Source: Hydractinia symbiolongicarpus (Eukaryota; Cnidaria; Hydrozoa; Anthoathecata; Hydractiniidae). Taken from it: 64,000 bases of DNA. The position numbers were made by a program, and so were the translations under genes. Every line of letters begins with the position of its first letter. Position 1 is the stretch's first letter. The DNA lies in assembly GCF_029227915.1 (NCBI RefSeq), contig NC_079886.1:9114001-9178000 (forward strand). The letters run 5' to 3'. The notes under the pieces were generated by a model. It did not search any database. It was not told where the DNA came from and was given only the letters and a program-made list of their open reading frames with translations. Of the stretch, positions 24,456-38,400 are shown piece by piece.

Positions 24456-26934
24456 AATCAAAGATTGTGATGATTTTGTATATTTTTAAAACACAGTTGT
24501 TTTTATTATTATGAAAGAGTTTCATAATTCTTCAAAAGAAGAAAATCAAAAAAAAATCTATATTTAAAATTTTTATTTCATTGTAAGTTATATGTTTTTT
24601 TTTTGTTTACAAAAATCCTCTTGCCCGTTCTATCTTGCTTTCATTCCTTTATGTTCTTTTACAGAAAATCATATAACATTTTCAAGTCAGTTAGCCCTGT
24701 GCTAGATTGAAAATGCATAAAATCAAATTCTGTACACTATGTTCTGTAGCATAACTTCTATGCAAAATTGTTTTTATAAACCGCCAATTCTGTGATTGTA
24801 TGAAATCCCTTATTTGAGTAACCCATTTTGTCTTCGGGAGCAAGCCGCTGTTGAATACCTGTTGTGGCATCTTTCTCTAAATTGTTATTGTTAATTTCGA
24901 ATTTAAATTTAATTTTGCTTTGATCCTCTAAATTATGACGCGGTCAAAAATAGGCTGTTTGTCTCTTCCAGATAATTTTGTCAATCTTTGGAAAAACAGG
25001 TGAAATTCAAGAAAGGTGCATTGTTTTCCATCCAAACTTGCTAATTATGAGTAGTTTATTAACTATAGTAATTTTACCTTTTATACTGCATCGTTAACGA
25101 AACATTTTTTTTTTCGTTGCAAACGTTTTTGAAAACCAAAGAAAAATGTAAAAAGAGAAAAAAGAAAAAAAATAGAAACTACAAATAATTGTTTTGTTGT
25201 TTTTTTATTTGATTCAATGTTCCATCTTGCCGCGTTATCAAATATTTCTCCTATTTTTAAATACTATATTTTATCCTTGAAGCAATGCAAAGATGTCAAC
25301 ATTAACAATGCGTGTAGGTCAGTATGGTACACTGGTTTGACAAACAGCCGCAGCCGAAAGCACATACAAGTCTCTTGAATTAACGGACGATTCTAATTGG
25401 ATGACTTCCCTCGCGAAATTCTATTGGTTTTGACCAATCATGAAAGAAAGGGGAGTAATTAACCGCCATACAGCGAACACATTTTTTGAACAGAGCATGA
25501 GTAAACAGAAAAACGCTGGACACAAATTTGGTTTTATAAAACTTTGGTATTCTGTCAGCATGATAAAAGTCCATAAATTAAAAATGCTTCGTTTTATAAC
25601 GGAATTGGCGTTTTGTACGTTAAAAAAGCATCGAAATGATAACTCGCAAAATTTAAATTTAGGGTTTATTTGCGAAAGTTACTTTCCGTGATTTCACGAT
25701 TTTTTACTTTAGCGTTCGTTTTCTTGTAATCAAAAAACTAAATACATTAATCTCAATATTTTATCTGACTGCTACCGAAATCATCAATGGTATTTAAAAC
25801 AGATTTACCCTAATGAAATTTACAACTGTCAGTGTATTTTACTCGCTTTTCAAGAAACTGTTTTCTTTTTTTGTAGTAATCAAGGGGGCACTATATATTT
25901 GTGTAAGTTTATTTGACGATTTTAACGGAATTTTGTTTGTATTTGACCCTGCTCAGTTTATCTCGGTAGAAGCTAATCCAGAAATTCAGTGTTGCCGCAC
26001 ACTACCCGTTTCTGGAAACCATATTCTTTCAACAAACACCTACATGTAAGCGATATTTATTTTGTTGCCCGGGAAATAAATGTGCTCGAAGTGTTAATCT
26101 TTGGTCCAACAATTACAAATCCCTTTTTTTTTAATTTTGGTTCCTTTCTGTGTAGTAAATATTAGGGTTTTTTGTGAACCGCAAATGTCATTCTAACAAA
26201 TTCTAAAAAAAGAAAAACGACCTCAAATGCTAAATAACAACATTTGAGAAAATTAATTCCCCCCCAAAATTGCTACTTTTGGTCACCTGCGAAAATTAAT
26301 TTTGCGAAATTGCGAAACTTTTTTCACATTTTTATAGGAACAATTTTGTTCGACAAAAACAGAAATTTTAATAAAAAAAACCCGTAAACAGGTTCACAAA
26401 GTCTAACGACTAAAATAAAATTCTGACCATTTTATTCTCTGCCACCCACATATCGGAAAGGCTACATCTTAAATCAAGTGACTTTGGACACTCGAGATCG
26501 ATTTTTCTGAAAGTAGTTTAAATTTCCTACCCAGCCAACCAACCAACCACAAGAATAGGGAAAGAGCTTTCTATCCACTCAACCACAAGAAGAGGGATAG
26601 AACTTTTGTCACTGAAAACGACTTGACGTAAAATAAGTGTCAACATTTTTAACACGATCAAAGTACGTCAAAATTAAGAGAATTTGCACATGCAACGGGG
26701 ATTTCTGTGTAACTAGTTTCGTTATCGATGGTTCATACTGTCAAAAAAGCAGATTAAAATGGGATGTTTTAGCGTGGATTATAAACATTGCACGTGAATT
26801 AAAGATCTAGGGTCTCTCGTACGACGTATTATTTGCATTTTCCTTAAAATGGAAGTAACACTTTTTATATCAAAAATGTATAGAGTAATAATAATATTAA
26901 TAATAATAATTATATAGAAGTTGTACAAAGTTTT

Positions 26935-26940
26935 TTTATT
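26935..26940 (-). terminator. Candidate polyadenylation signal of KMT2C/D
   Basis: TTTATT on the plus strand (AATAAA on the coding strand) lies about 28 nt after the TAA stop of the KMT2C/D gene. This would make a very short 3' UTR. Confidence 0.45.
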
Positions 26941-26968
26941 AAAATATCTAAAAATTCAAACAATAGAA

Positions 26969-28752
26969 TTAATTCATCCATTTGCGACAATTTGACGCAC
27001 CACATAAACACGCGATTTTGCTCGAGTCGTCTTCTAACTCAAACTTGTAATCGTAGGTGAGCTAAAAAAATAAAAAAGACTGGCACATAAGTCTTTCAAG
27101 CGCTCCTCAATTGTTCATTTTCACGCAGTAATTCTGTTCATTTTCACGCAGTAATTCTGTTCATTTTCACGCAGTAATTGTGTTCATTTTCACGCGCATT
27201 CTAAGTCTATCACCTTTAAGCACAGCCTTAAGTTTGCACCTGCAACATAACTTGAAAATTCATATCAACTTCAACGCAAATTCAACGCAACGATTGGCGA
27301 ATTAAATTTATTTTGCGCAAAAGCACCTGTTGTGCGAAATATAACTGACGCTAAAATTACAAGCCATAAAAGTTGAACAACCTGTAGCCTATAAAACAAC
27401 AGTGCAACCACAAACTGACTTAATAATAATTAGTTACAATGTTCGTAAATTTATGCCCAATTCGTGAAATTAGAAGTATGCAAAAAAATTTAAGACAGCT
27501 GCTAAGTAAGTATTTCTACCGGTGTGGTTAGAAAGCTGTTTCATTTAAAAATAACCTTTTTGTTATAAAACCTTTTTTTTTACATATGTTCGATCACAAA
27601 AGTTTGAGCTCGCAAATTTAAAAAAGACGAAAAGTTTCTGATTCAAAAGCACAAAAAATTACGCAACTCTTACCTCTTCACCCTTCTCAATTTTTCGATT
27701 AGAAATTATTATTATTCTTTTCTTCCCTTCGATAGAAACGATTTCTGCGACGCAGTTCGGCTAAATAATCAAAAACAAAATCATAATTATAGTAAGGCTT
27801 AATCCACACTACATGAATTCATTCAAGAGGGAACCACATTCAAAAACAACTTACATCGCAAGAATGATTGATATATCTAGCAGGTCCACCCGTCATCGTA
27901 GCGTCAACAACAACATTATTGTCAATGCGAAACATATAAATGCCACGGTTCTAGAAAAAAAACCCGGAAGTGGTAGCCTATCATCCTGTCAACGGGTCAC
28001 AGGGCAGAAGCTCGAAGACTTTATAATACGTAATACGTATATATACATTAGTGTACGTATACCTAAAGGTAGAAAGGGCGAGAATAAAATGTGGGAAAGA
28101 TCAAGGCAGAATAGATCAGGGCGGAATTGATCAGGGCGGAATTGATCAGGGCGAATCAGCAACATTAAGGATACATAATTAATCCAATTCACGTTTTTGC
28201 TACAAGACTTAGAAGGTATTAGTGCAAACGTATTAGTACGAATTGCTATTTTTTTCAAGTTTGTGCGAGATTAATTAGTGCGATTATTGACCAAAATTCA
28301 AATCATACTCAATCTTTTTTTTTTAACCTTTAAAGGTGATCAAAGTACAGTATTTTTATACGACACAAATTGTTACCTGTCGCTCATAAGTTTTTTCCAA
28401 CCTGTTGGCCACCTCATTTCGTATCAGCGATCCGATATATTCAATAATAAACGTGTTCTAATATGAGAAATAATAAACATTATGACAGAATAAACCACAC
28501 TTATGTTAAAAACAAAAGCTCGCAAAAGCTACCTCTTCAACGCTTTTTTTCACAAACAGACCGAGTCCTTGTATTCTGGAACGCCCAAGCACGACACAGT
28601 TGCGCCAATCCTGACGCATGCGACGATACTGTCCTGTTTTGGTGCTCAGTATATGCGCAGTTCTTTGTGAATACGATAACCAATTGTCGTCATTGACTGC
28701 AGAGTCAGAACGTTTATGCGTGAGGTCGGTCGCCGTACGCATGGCCAATGGT
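26969..28752 (-). CDS. KMT2C/D: KMT2C/D exons 27-31: catalytic SET and post-SET domains
   Basis: Exon 27 (28752-28533) ends with [12 protein letters not shown] and [17 protein letters not shown], the start of SET. Exon 28 (28457-28377) has [19 protein letters not shown]; exon 29 (27950-27855) [11 protein letters not shown] and ARYINHSCD; exon 30 (27760-27674) [16 protein letters not shown] and KIEKGEE; exon 31 (27061-26969) [24 protein letters not shown] and TAA. The cofactor-binding NHSC, the catalytic-region Tyr of LTYDY and the zinc-binding CxCxxxxC of post-SET are all present, so the enzyme should be active. Exons 28 to 31 are all phase 0. Confidence 0.96.
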
Positions 28753-29382
28753 CTAGGTAAAGGTTATAGTATATTTATAACAAAAAATGGTAGTTTTTAC
28801 TGAACGAAGGTGCGGCTGCGACACTCGCTTACCTATTTAAGTGATGCTTGCGGAATTTCTCCGTGCGCGCACAACCAGTCGGGTTTAACGCTAACGGAAG
28901 TTCCGCTATTAGTATCGGCGTGCGGCCGAATCGAAAGTTATACGACGGAATGGTGTCAATACCAGGTAGCTATAAAAATAATGACAGTAGATTAGTAACA
29001 CACAAAAGGATTTAAAGCTTGATTGATCACGATCAAAATACATACTGATTCGATCATTCGTTGTATGGCTGGCTCCGACAACCCAAACAAATCTTCGCCA
29101 CAGATAAACTCTGGAAAAACTTTCAAGAGGCCGTTGTGTTCTCTTTGTTTTTTGATATTGTTTACAATTTCCTCCCAAGCACCTGAAGTAAAATCGTGTG
29201 TAGTTGGTCAAGACAAAATTTGTGTTATATTTTTTCTTTACATAAAATCTCTGGTGGCAAATTCTAATTTAATACTTTTTAATTTTCCCGCCAAATAGAA
29301 ACACCTCCCCACAACGTTGCAATAATTGTCTCAATTATCTTGTACAACACATGTATTTTTCATTAACAAAAACAAAGAGTTA

Positions 29383-29423
<41 letters not shown>

Positions 29424-32400
29424 GCAGCAGCAGCAATAACAACAACAACAACAACAATAACAAATATGAAGCTAAAACAACGAAAAACCCGATAAAAAAC
29501 AACAATAACGCCAAAACTAACCTTTAGCCGTACAACTTGTGTACTGCATTCTGTCGGTACCATTATGATGCGATTTTACTTTAAACCTTGGCGCACGAAA
29601 TCGTTCGCTGATGGAGCACGTGTAGTAGCGACGCGAATGAACAGTCTCGTGGTCCCAAAATATGGACGTAGTCTCAAAGTTTATCTAAAATAAATATCTA
29701 ATAAAAGTGCCATTCCACTTTTATTTATGTAAAATGTTGGGCTGCCTCAAGTTCAAGGAACTGTTCAAGGAACAGAAATTCTTGCGGGTCTTATGTTTTC
29801 GATCACGAAAATATTTGTGATTGGGGGGCTTTAACAGAAATTTTTGCGATTGGAAGTCCGTTTGCAGAATGTTTGCGATTTACGCTAAAAGTGTCATTTT
29901 GCGGAACTTAACTTTGCTAATAGAAGTGAAAATGGCAAAAATAAGTTCCGCAAGAACTTTTTCCCGCGAACATTTCTTCCTGTAAGGTAATTTTTGCAGA
30001 ACCCAGCTGCCACCCAACATCTTATACAATGTTGGACATATTTTGGTGAATGTTGAATCATTGTGTAGCAACTATACTTTTTTATTGTAAGCGAATGTTG
30101 GTTGTTTTAGAATTTTTCAGGATTATTTAGAAGGATTCGATTTTTTAGCTTTTTTTGAAGGCATGGAAACTTTTTTAAATCATTTTTTTTTTTACATCAG
30201 CGCAAACAATTGAAATTATTCTCAACGCTGTATAAAAAATAGGATCACGTGTTCTATCTTCAAAATATATAACCATATAACATACAGGGTAGACATATTC
30301 CTTGGTTGAAAAGTTCTCCAATAAATTAGCAGGTACATGTCCCAGCTCGTGGAAGATGAGATTGCCAACACGAAATGTATATTCTTTACGTTCTAAATCA
30401 TTATTCAAGCCCAACATACTAAAAGAAACAAAAATGTCATAAAAAACATATGTAAAAAGTAAATCAGAATTACTTACTTAAAAAATTAAACATTTCAAAT
30501 GGCACAAAAAACTGACACGCTTTTTTATAAGAATATGCTGTATAAGAATATCAGGCTAGGGTTTGGATATAAAAACAATAGGTTTAGAACAATTGAGAAA
30601 TAAGAAAAATGACCAGCCTAGCTAGAATTTTGAGTTATTCTTATAAAGAGAAGCGTGCTTTAGGTCATAACATTTTTAACACCAATTTAAGAAGTTTGAC
30701 CAACATTGAAAAGAAATGAATGATATTCGCGCGACGGCATGCCGTATCGCATATAGGTCTTAAATAGACAAAAAAAACTTTTATCCTTTTCAAAGACGTT
30801 CCAGCAAAATTGAAAGGAAATATAACTTATAAACATGAGATTTGAACAGTTAAAGTGAATGCACAAATATGGCTAACTCATACACGCCTTGTTACTAAAT
30901 GCTAACCTAGCCAACTGCCTTGTGACGTCACGTTCGACGTAAACTTTTCGCCGTACACTGAATGTGCGTAGCTCTTCTCCAGGGAGACCAGATGATTTGT
31001 GGTGATCACAAAGCATGCTCTGAAATAAAAAATTTATTCATCATGAAATCGAAATGTTTCGGCATGATGTAAAATACTTTGGTGGCTCATGATGAAATTG
31101 TTGTGGTAAAAAATATACGAAAATCAAAAATGCAGATTTTAGGTAAATTAACTTTTCTTATTCTACACTTCTCTTAACACAATTCCTTTAGCATTTTCCT
31201 TTAGCATTGTCTTGAACGGAAAGGCAGCGAACTGTCGATATGAACACACCGCTGATATAACAACGAACATCTCAATTTTACCAGTTACATTTTGTCCCTC
31301 CTGAAGAAACTCTAAAAAAATCTTCAATACAACAAACACCAACGAACATTCCTGTGACCCATCATAGTTCGTTATATCGAAAGCTCAAAGTATTCTCCCT
31401 TTTTTAAAAAAAATAGCGTATCTAATTTTTGAATTTTTATACGATTTTCGGAACTCAAAAGGTACTGTAGTGAAACCATACCTTATCTTTGTAAAAACCA
31501 CACTGTAGTTGAACTGCGCATGGAAAATGAAATGTCTTTTCACAATGCAGTCGTTGTTGAGCTCCAAACGTTTGCGAACAGTTCACAGTTGCTCCTATTC
31601 GATTACAATACGAACATCTTGTATACTGACCACGCCCGTATGCTTTTTCCACATTGTGTAGACCGCCATTCAGTGCTTCATACACTTCGCTCGACCACAA
31701 CGCACAGTTTAAATGCACCCACTTGTCAACATTGAAATTTAGAAGACGAGATGTTTGCGTCGAATCACCGTCGCCGTACGTTCGGCAAAATATACAGCAG
31801 CGCTTGTCTTTGATACTTTCGCTCGGCTTTAACCGCACGTCGTACTTTGACATAAGTTCAAGCAAATCTTCCTTTTCCAACTTCGGTCGACCTTTTTTCG
31901 TTAGGTTGGATTGAAAGACCCACCTCTTCCATCTCTGATTGACAGCTTGCTCGTGTTTGTTTACCTTTGATGGATCCATCCCTGGAGCAAAGATATCACC
32001 CCTCGTGTCATCTATTGGCAAAGGTGAGAACTGTTGAGACTCGTCCAAGCTTACCATTGCAGCCGTCTTTACAGCGTCAACTAACTCCACATCTTCGTTC
32101 TCCAGATCAAATTTCACCTTGCTTTGAAACGTATCGACACATTCGTTACTGCAGAAGGCGAGTTGGTCGGACAAAGACAACTCGAACTTGTCATAAACTC
32201 CTTCGGTAACTTCCTCTAACTTTTTGTCCACGTACAGCACAGTACGAGAGAGAGCGCGATAGCACTGATTGCAATGTCCAACTGGTATAACTTTCATATC
32301 TTCATCATTTCCGTTTTCATGTGGTAATTCTTGTTCACCGTCGACTTCTTCATTCATAGTTGACACGTCCTGACCATCTTCTGTAGCAGTAGCTGTACTA

Positions 32401-35400
32401 TCTGCAATATTTGTTGCCTTGCTCAACTCATTATCGTCTTTATACGTACGTTCAGGACTTGGAAACAGAGTGTCATGTAATATATTTCCATCAGTTGTCG
32501 AGTGAAGGTTTGAAGTATCAAGGGGAGAGGGCGTAACAGGTCGATCTCGATAGGTGTCTTCAACATCAGTTATTATCCCACTTCCAAACGATCCAGATAT
32601 TTTGCTCGGCGAACTGGAAGAACTACAGCCGAATGGTTGGACTAAAGGATATACCAAGTGCACGTCGGGTTCGCACAAAGGAATTTTAGGTGCAACAGGC
32701 ATCGGTGGCGTTTTAGGCGTGAACGTCTGAGTAGGACTAATTGGTTTCTCGGGAGGTGCATCAGGTATTGGTAACGAGGCCATTTTTTGCTTCTTTTTTA
32801 TAGCAGTTGCTTTCGCATCTTGTATAGCCTTTTGTTTGAGCATTCTAGCTTGAGCTTTCTCAGCTTTCTTCTGTTCTTTTATTATCCTCATACGTTCTTT
32901 TTCTTCTCGCTTTTTTTGGCGTTCAATCTCTTTAAGTCTCTTCTTCTCCTCCAGAATTCTATCTTTTTTCTTTGGCGCTTTTTGTAGAGCTTGCTGAGCC
33001 TCCAACTCTGCTAGGTGTTCTGGAGTACCCAGGTATTTGTTCACTTCTTCGGCGCTGGGAACACGCTGTTGTTGTTGTTGTTGTTGTTGTAAAACTTGAC
33101 GCATCAAATCTGCCGAAGGGTGTGAAAGGTTACCGCTGATGTCACTTGCCTTGTCTTTATTCAAAAGATTACTTACAGAGAAAGAAGTGGGTGTTGCAGC
33201 GACTGAAGGATTCACTGACTGATCTTTAGAACCTGCCAATGCAGTTGATTCAGGAAGAAAGGGTTGGCTACCAGGTTTACGCCTCATAACTTCGGCCGCC
33301 ATCTGATTTAAACTATTTCTTGCAGCAAAAGAAGGTGTCTCACCAATCGGTAGAGTAGCGTTGGGATTATAACTAGCCGAGTCCGAATGAGGGGGCTTGT
33401 CATGAAGTGGAGATCTTACTCCAGCTCCCTCAAACTTAGCACGGTGTAAAAGTTGTGATGGGTGTGTAGGGAAGAACATTGGTCGCGGATTAGCCATTCT
33501 AGGGTTCAGAAGTTGTTCAGCCTTTTGATGAGCACTCATTGCCTTCATTTCATTTTGTGCTAATTCGAAGTCTTTTTGTTGTTTGCGCACAAGGCTATCT
33601 CCACTTGACATACCAATGTGTTTTTCGCCAACTTTATTCTTCTCCTTTAAATAATCTGGCGATGACGTAATCACTTCTGTCTTTTTAACTTGATGATTTG
33701 ACAGTCCTGTACTGGGCTGCAGGTGACTAGGTATGTTAGGCGGTAAATTACTTGATATATAAGGAGGAATATTATGGGCTAAGTTAGAAGACATATTGGG
33801 CGGTATGGCAGTAGACATATTGGGCGGTATGGCAGTAGACATATTGGGCGGTATGGCAGTAGACATATTGGGCGGTATAGCAGTTGGCATATTGGGAATT
33901 ATAGCTGCTGGCATATTAGGCAGTATAGATGTTGGTACATTGGGCGGTATGGATGTTAGTACATTGCGAGGCACAGAATTGGATGCAATACTATGCGGTG
34001 AACTTGTCGACGCACTGGGCGGAATATTTGTTGGAATTGGGGCTTTCACAGTACCCATGATGGTGGGGGGTACGCTAGCTGGCATCTTAGGCGGTACAAC
34101 TTGACCTTCTTTGGGTTTTGTTATAATTTGTGGTGTTGATGTATTTGTTGTATCACTCGGGATCGATGAAATCGCGGACGTCGCAGAAGTACGAGCATTC
34201 CTTTCTGTATGTGCTTTCATCTCTTCAGAAAGCTCGGGTACTGGAAATTTCGGCGGAGTTAAATCAGCTGTTGTCGTTATGGCTGTTGTTTTCTTTTTGT
34301 TCATTCTTCGAGGTTTCGTCACAGGTTTCTTCTTCTGTTCTTCCTAAAATATTTTTTTGGACTACATTATCCGCTGCAAGTGACATAACAAGAAAAAAAT
34401 GAACTTTAGGATGTTGACAAATAGACTTAGTTTAGTGTCCTGCTTCGAAGCAAGTTTTTAAAGTAGCTATGAATATTAGTGAATATCTAATATTCCCATT
34501 ACGCCTTTTTAAACTGACCTTTAAGGGTGTTTATTCTTCCAACACGGGGTAAAGTAAGTTGGCGACGCGTGTTTGTTGAGCAATTTTGAACATGGGCATT
34601 TATAAGATAACACAAATAAATACGACATGATAACCATAACGACAGTGACAAAACTTACTCGTACTAACATACCTCTAGACGCGCATGCTGCATGATCTGT
34701 GCCATCTGATGCTGGACTTGTTGCATACTAGCCTGCATGCGTTGTTGTAGGTGAATTTGCTGCTCAGGAGGAAGCGCCATTACCCACTGTCTATATGCTT
34801 GTTGAGTCAGCATTTGCTGTTGATACATTGCATTCAATTGGTGCTCCGTAAACTGTATACCGTTTGCTGCCATGCGGTGAAGTTGAGCCTAAAATCGTTG
34901 GTGGATGAGGCATGCAAAATAAGAATTGGCAAAAACATGTTTATCATCACTACTAGAATATGTAGCGTGTTTCAAAAAAGAAGCATATACCAAGGAGATT
35001 CAACTGGAAATTTCACAGACTAAAATTCACAATAATTCCTGACTTTCCCGAATTTCTACACGTGGGGAGATTAGTATATCTATGAAAACTTCTTGGCCTC
35101 TTTTAAAATTCACGTGACCAAGAAACAAAATAACAAATCAAAGAGAGACATGTTTTTGTAGAAAGCAGAAGAGACCTATCACTTAGTATAGTACCTGCTG
35201 TTGCATAAACTGCTGCTGAAGTAGCATCATCTGTTGATGAAACTGCTGCTGAAGCAAATATTGCTGCTGTGGAGACATCTGTTGCTGACTTAGGTGCTGA
35301 AACTGCAGTTGAAGTTGAAATTGATACTGCTGAAACTGCATAATGAGTAATTGATGCTGGTAGATGAAGATTTGGTGATACCTTGGTGAGCTCGGATGAA

Positions 35401-38400
35401 GTGAAATAATATTGCCTTTTTGTAATGTTGATGAATTCGGGCTAAAGGGGGAAGTTGGAACGGCTCCAGTAATTCCGGACGGCAACATTGGCCCATCAGT
35501 TCTTGTTGAATCGTATGGTGAATTAGAGCCTATTGCTGAACTTTTGTTTCTAACATCTGGTGAATTTTCCTGACCTCCTTCCACCTTTTTATCATCAGCG
35601 TTTAAATTTCCGTGTAAGTTTGGAAAGGGCCAGCCGCTGTTAGAATTCATCAAGGTATTACTTGGCTTCTTCATTTCCAACTGACTCTCCATGGGAGAAA
35701 ATGCAGGAAAAGAAGGTGAAAATCCAAATTTCGAAGGTATTTTATCAGTAGAAATGTTATTTACTTTAACAATACCATCTTTATTATTTAGCAAAGGAAG
35801 TGGACTGATTATAGTAGGAGCACTTGTAGAAGGTTGTGAGTTAGAATCACTTGTGTTTACAGAAGAAGGACTGATAGCCCTAGATGCCAACTGTGATTGA
35901 CCTATTTCTTCTTCGTGTGACTTATTCTCTGTTATATGAGTGGATGAATTTAAAGGAATGGGTGCTTGCACCCCTGACCTTTCAAAATACAAACCCTCAT
36001 TTTTCACACCTGAGCCTTTTTCAGCGACTAAATGTGACTTATTTTTAGTAGCTTCGTCTTCGTCATCAGTTCCACAATGAATACCATCTGAACACGCAGG
36101 CTTACGATTAGATGTTTCGTCTTCATCATCAGTTCCACAATGGATACCATCTGAACACATCATTTTGCGACTAGATGTTTCGTCTTCGTCATCAGTACCA
36201 CAATGGATACCATCTGAACACACAGGCTTACGATTAGATGTTTCGTCTTCATCATCAGTTCCACAATGGACACCATCCAAACACATCGGTTTGCGACTAG
36301 ATGTTTCGTCTTCTTCATCAGTACCACAATGAATACCATCTGAACACACAGGCTTACGATTAGACGTTTCGTCTTCGTCATCAGTTCCACAATGAATACC
36401 ATCTGAGCACACAGGTTTACGATTAGATGTTTCGTCTTCGTCATCAGTACCACAATGGATACCATCTGAACACATCGGTTTACGATTAGATGTTTCGTCT
36501 TCGTCATCAGTTCCACAATGGATACCATCTGAACAAATCGGTTTGCAACTAGATGTTTCGTCTTCGTCATCAGTTCCACAATGAATACCATCTGAACACA
36601 CAGACTTACGATTAGATGTTTCGTCTTCATCATCAGTTCCACAATGGGTACCATCTGAACACATCGGTTTGCGACTAGATGTTTCGTCTTCGTCATCAGT
36701 ACCACAATGAATACCATCTGAACACACAGGTTTGCGATTGGATGTTTCGTCTTCGTCATCAGTACCACAATGAATACCATCTGAACACACAGGTTTGCGA
36801 CTAGATGTTTCGTCTTCGTCGTCAGTACCACAATGAATACCATCTGAACACACAGGTTTACGATTAGATGTTTCGTCTTCGTCATCAGTTCCACAATGGA
36901 TACCATCTGAACACACAGGCTTACGATTAGATGTTTCGTCTTCATCATCAGTTCCACAATGGACACCATCTAAACACATCGGTTTGCGACTAGATGTTTC
37001 GTCTTCGTCATCAGTACCACAATGAATACCATCTGAACACACAGGTTTGCGATTGGATGTTTCGTCTTCGTCATCAGTTCCACAATGGATACCATCTGAA
37101 CACAAAGGTTTACGATTAGATGTTTCGTCTTTGTCATCAGTTCCACAATGGATACCATCTGAACACATCGGTTTGCGACTGGATGTTTTGTCTTCGTCAT
37201 CAGTACCACAATGAATACCATCTGAACACACAGGTTTGCGACTAGATGTTTCGTCTTCGTCGTCAGTACCACAATGAATACCATCTGAACACACAGGTTT
37301 ACGATTAGATGTTTCGTCTTCGTCATCAGTTCCACAATGGATACCATCTGAACACATCGGTTTGCAACTAGATGTTTCGTCTTCATCATCAGTTCCACAA
37401 TTAATACCATCTGAACACACAGGCTTACGATTAGATGTTTCGTCTTCATCATCAGTTCCACAATGGATACCATCTGAACACATCGGTTTGCGACTAGATG
37501 TTTTGTCTTCGTCATCAGTACCACAATGAATACCATCTGAACACACAGGTTTGCGACTAGATGTTTTGTCTTCGTCATCAGTACCACAATGAATACCATC
37601 TGAACACACAGGTTTACGATTAGATGTTTCGTCTTCGTCATCAGTACCACAATGGATACCATCTGAACACAATTCTTTTGTAGATGCACTAGATACTTCT
37701 TCATCATCACCCCCACGAGTGGATCTATGTGGGTCTAGTCTGTTTTCCTTATCGGTTGCGCCTGGCTCTTCGCTTGTAGAAGTCTTAGAACTTGAGATCT
37801 CATTCTCGCTGTTAGTTTTCACTTCAGATAATTGGTTTGGGTTTGCTGCTTTCACACCTACAAAGAAATAGTAACATGGCAACTGTTGAGGTCCATTACT
37901 CTTAGGTACCAAAAACCTCACCCTATGTTTATTAATTTTAAAAAAAAATTGTTTCCTACATTCATTTACTTCATAACTTGTGAAAACGGTGATAACGCTG
38001 TGTTAATGGCAGACACTGTCCCATATTAGCACGTTTGAAAACATATAGATGATATAGATTTGTTAAATACCCCTTGCTCGCTCCCTTATTTATAAAATTG
38101 CACAATCATATTTAGATAATCTTTAGGATAGAAAATTTTATAAAGCATGTATTAAAGATATAACAATACTAATACACAAAGTTAACAACAATTAAGTTAA
38201 AAACCTAAAGAACGGACCATACTATCGTTCAGTAGCTTGATGGATAAAAAACTAAGGTAAAATATAGCAGCATAACTACCTATTTCATTTGGGTATTCAT
38301 CGTTTGAAGTGCTATCAGCAGCAATCCTGCTGATTTGAAATGATGCTGATTTAGGTAGAGTAGATGAAGATTTTGGAAGAGATGAAGGACTCATACGAGA

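Larger units (their letters stand above)
23849..26968. other. Convergent intergenic region between cyclin T and KMT2C/D
   Basis: Holds the 3' UTRs of both genes (polyA signals at 24041 or 24129 for cyclin T, 26940-26935 on the minus strand for KMT2C/D) and the 72-bp tandem duplication at 24312. The remainder is AT-rich. Two short open frames at 25440-25691 and 25813-26049 have no recognisable motif and no splice context. TTTGCGAAATT-type words near 26290-26330 recur in other non-coding parts of the window. Confidence 0.6.

Noticed and set aside
29363-29563. Poly-Val/Ala minus-strand frame
   Set aside because: Translation of the CAA/CAG microsatellite in KMT2C/D intron 24.
30174-30285. Continuation of KMT2C/D exon 23 as coding ([13 protein letters not shown] and on)
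   Set aside because: The sequence loses FYRN similarity after VYP exactly at a GTATGT donor, and the next exon (29684) restores it in phase.
33796-34104. Plus-strand Gly/Met-rich repetitive frame
   Set aside because: Antisense of the NMSTAIPP and Pro-rich coding region of KMT2C/D exon 21.
36032-37669. CRISPR-like array appearance
   Set aside because: Units are contiguous without variable spacers, lie in a eukaryotic exon and translate in frame.
36160-37716. Long minus-strand frames rich in [14 protein letters not shown]-type repeats
   Set aside because: They are the out-of-frame reading of the 63-bp coding repeats; openness follows from the unit length being divisible by three.
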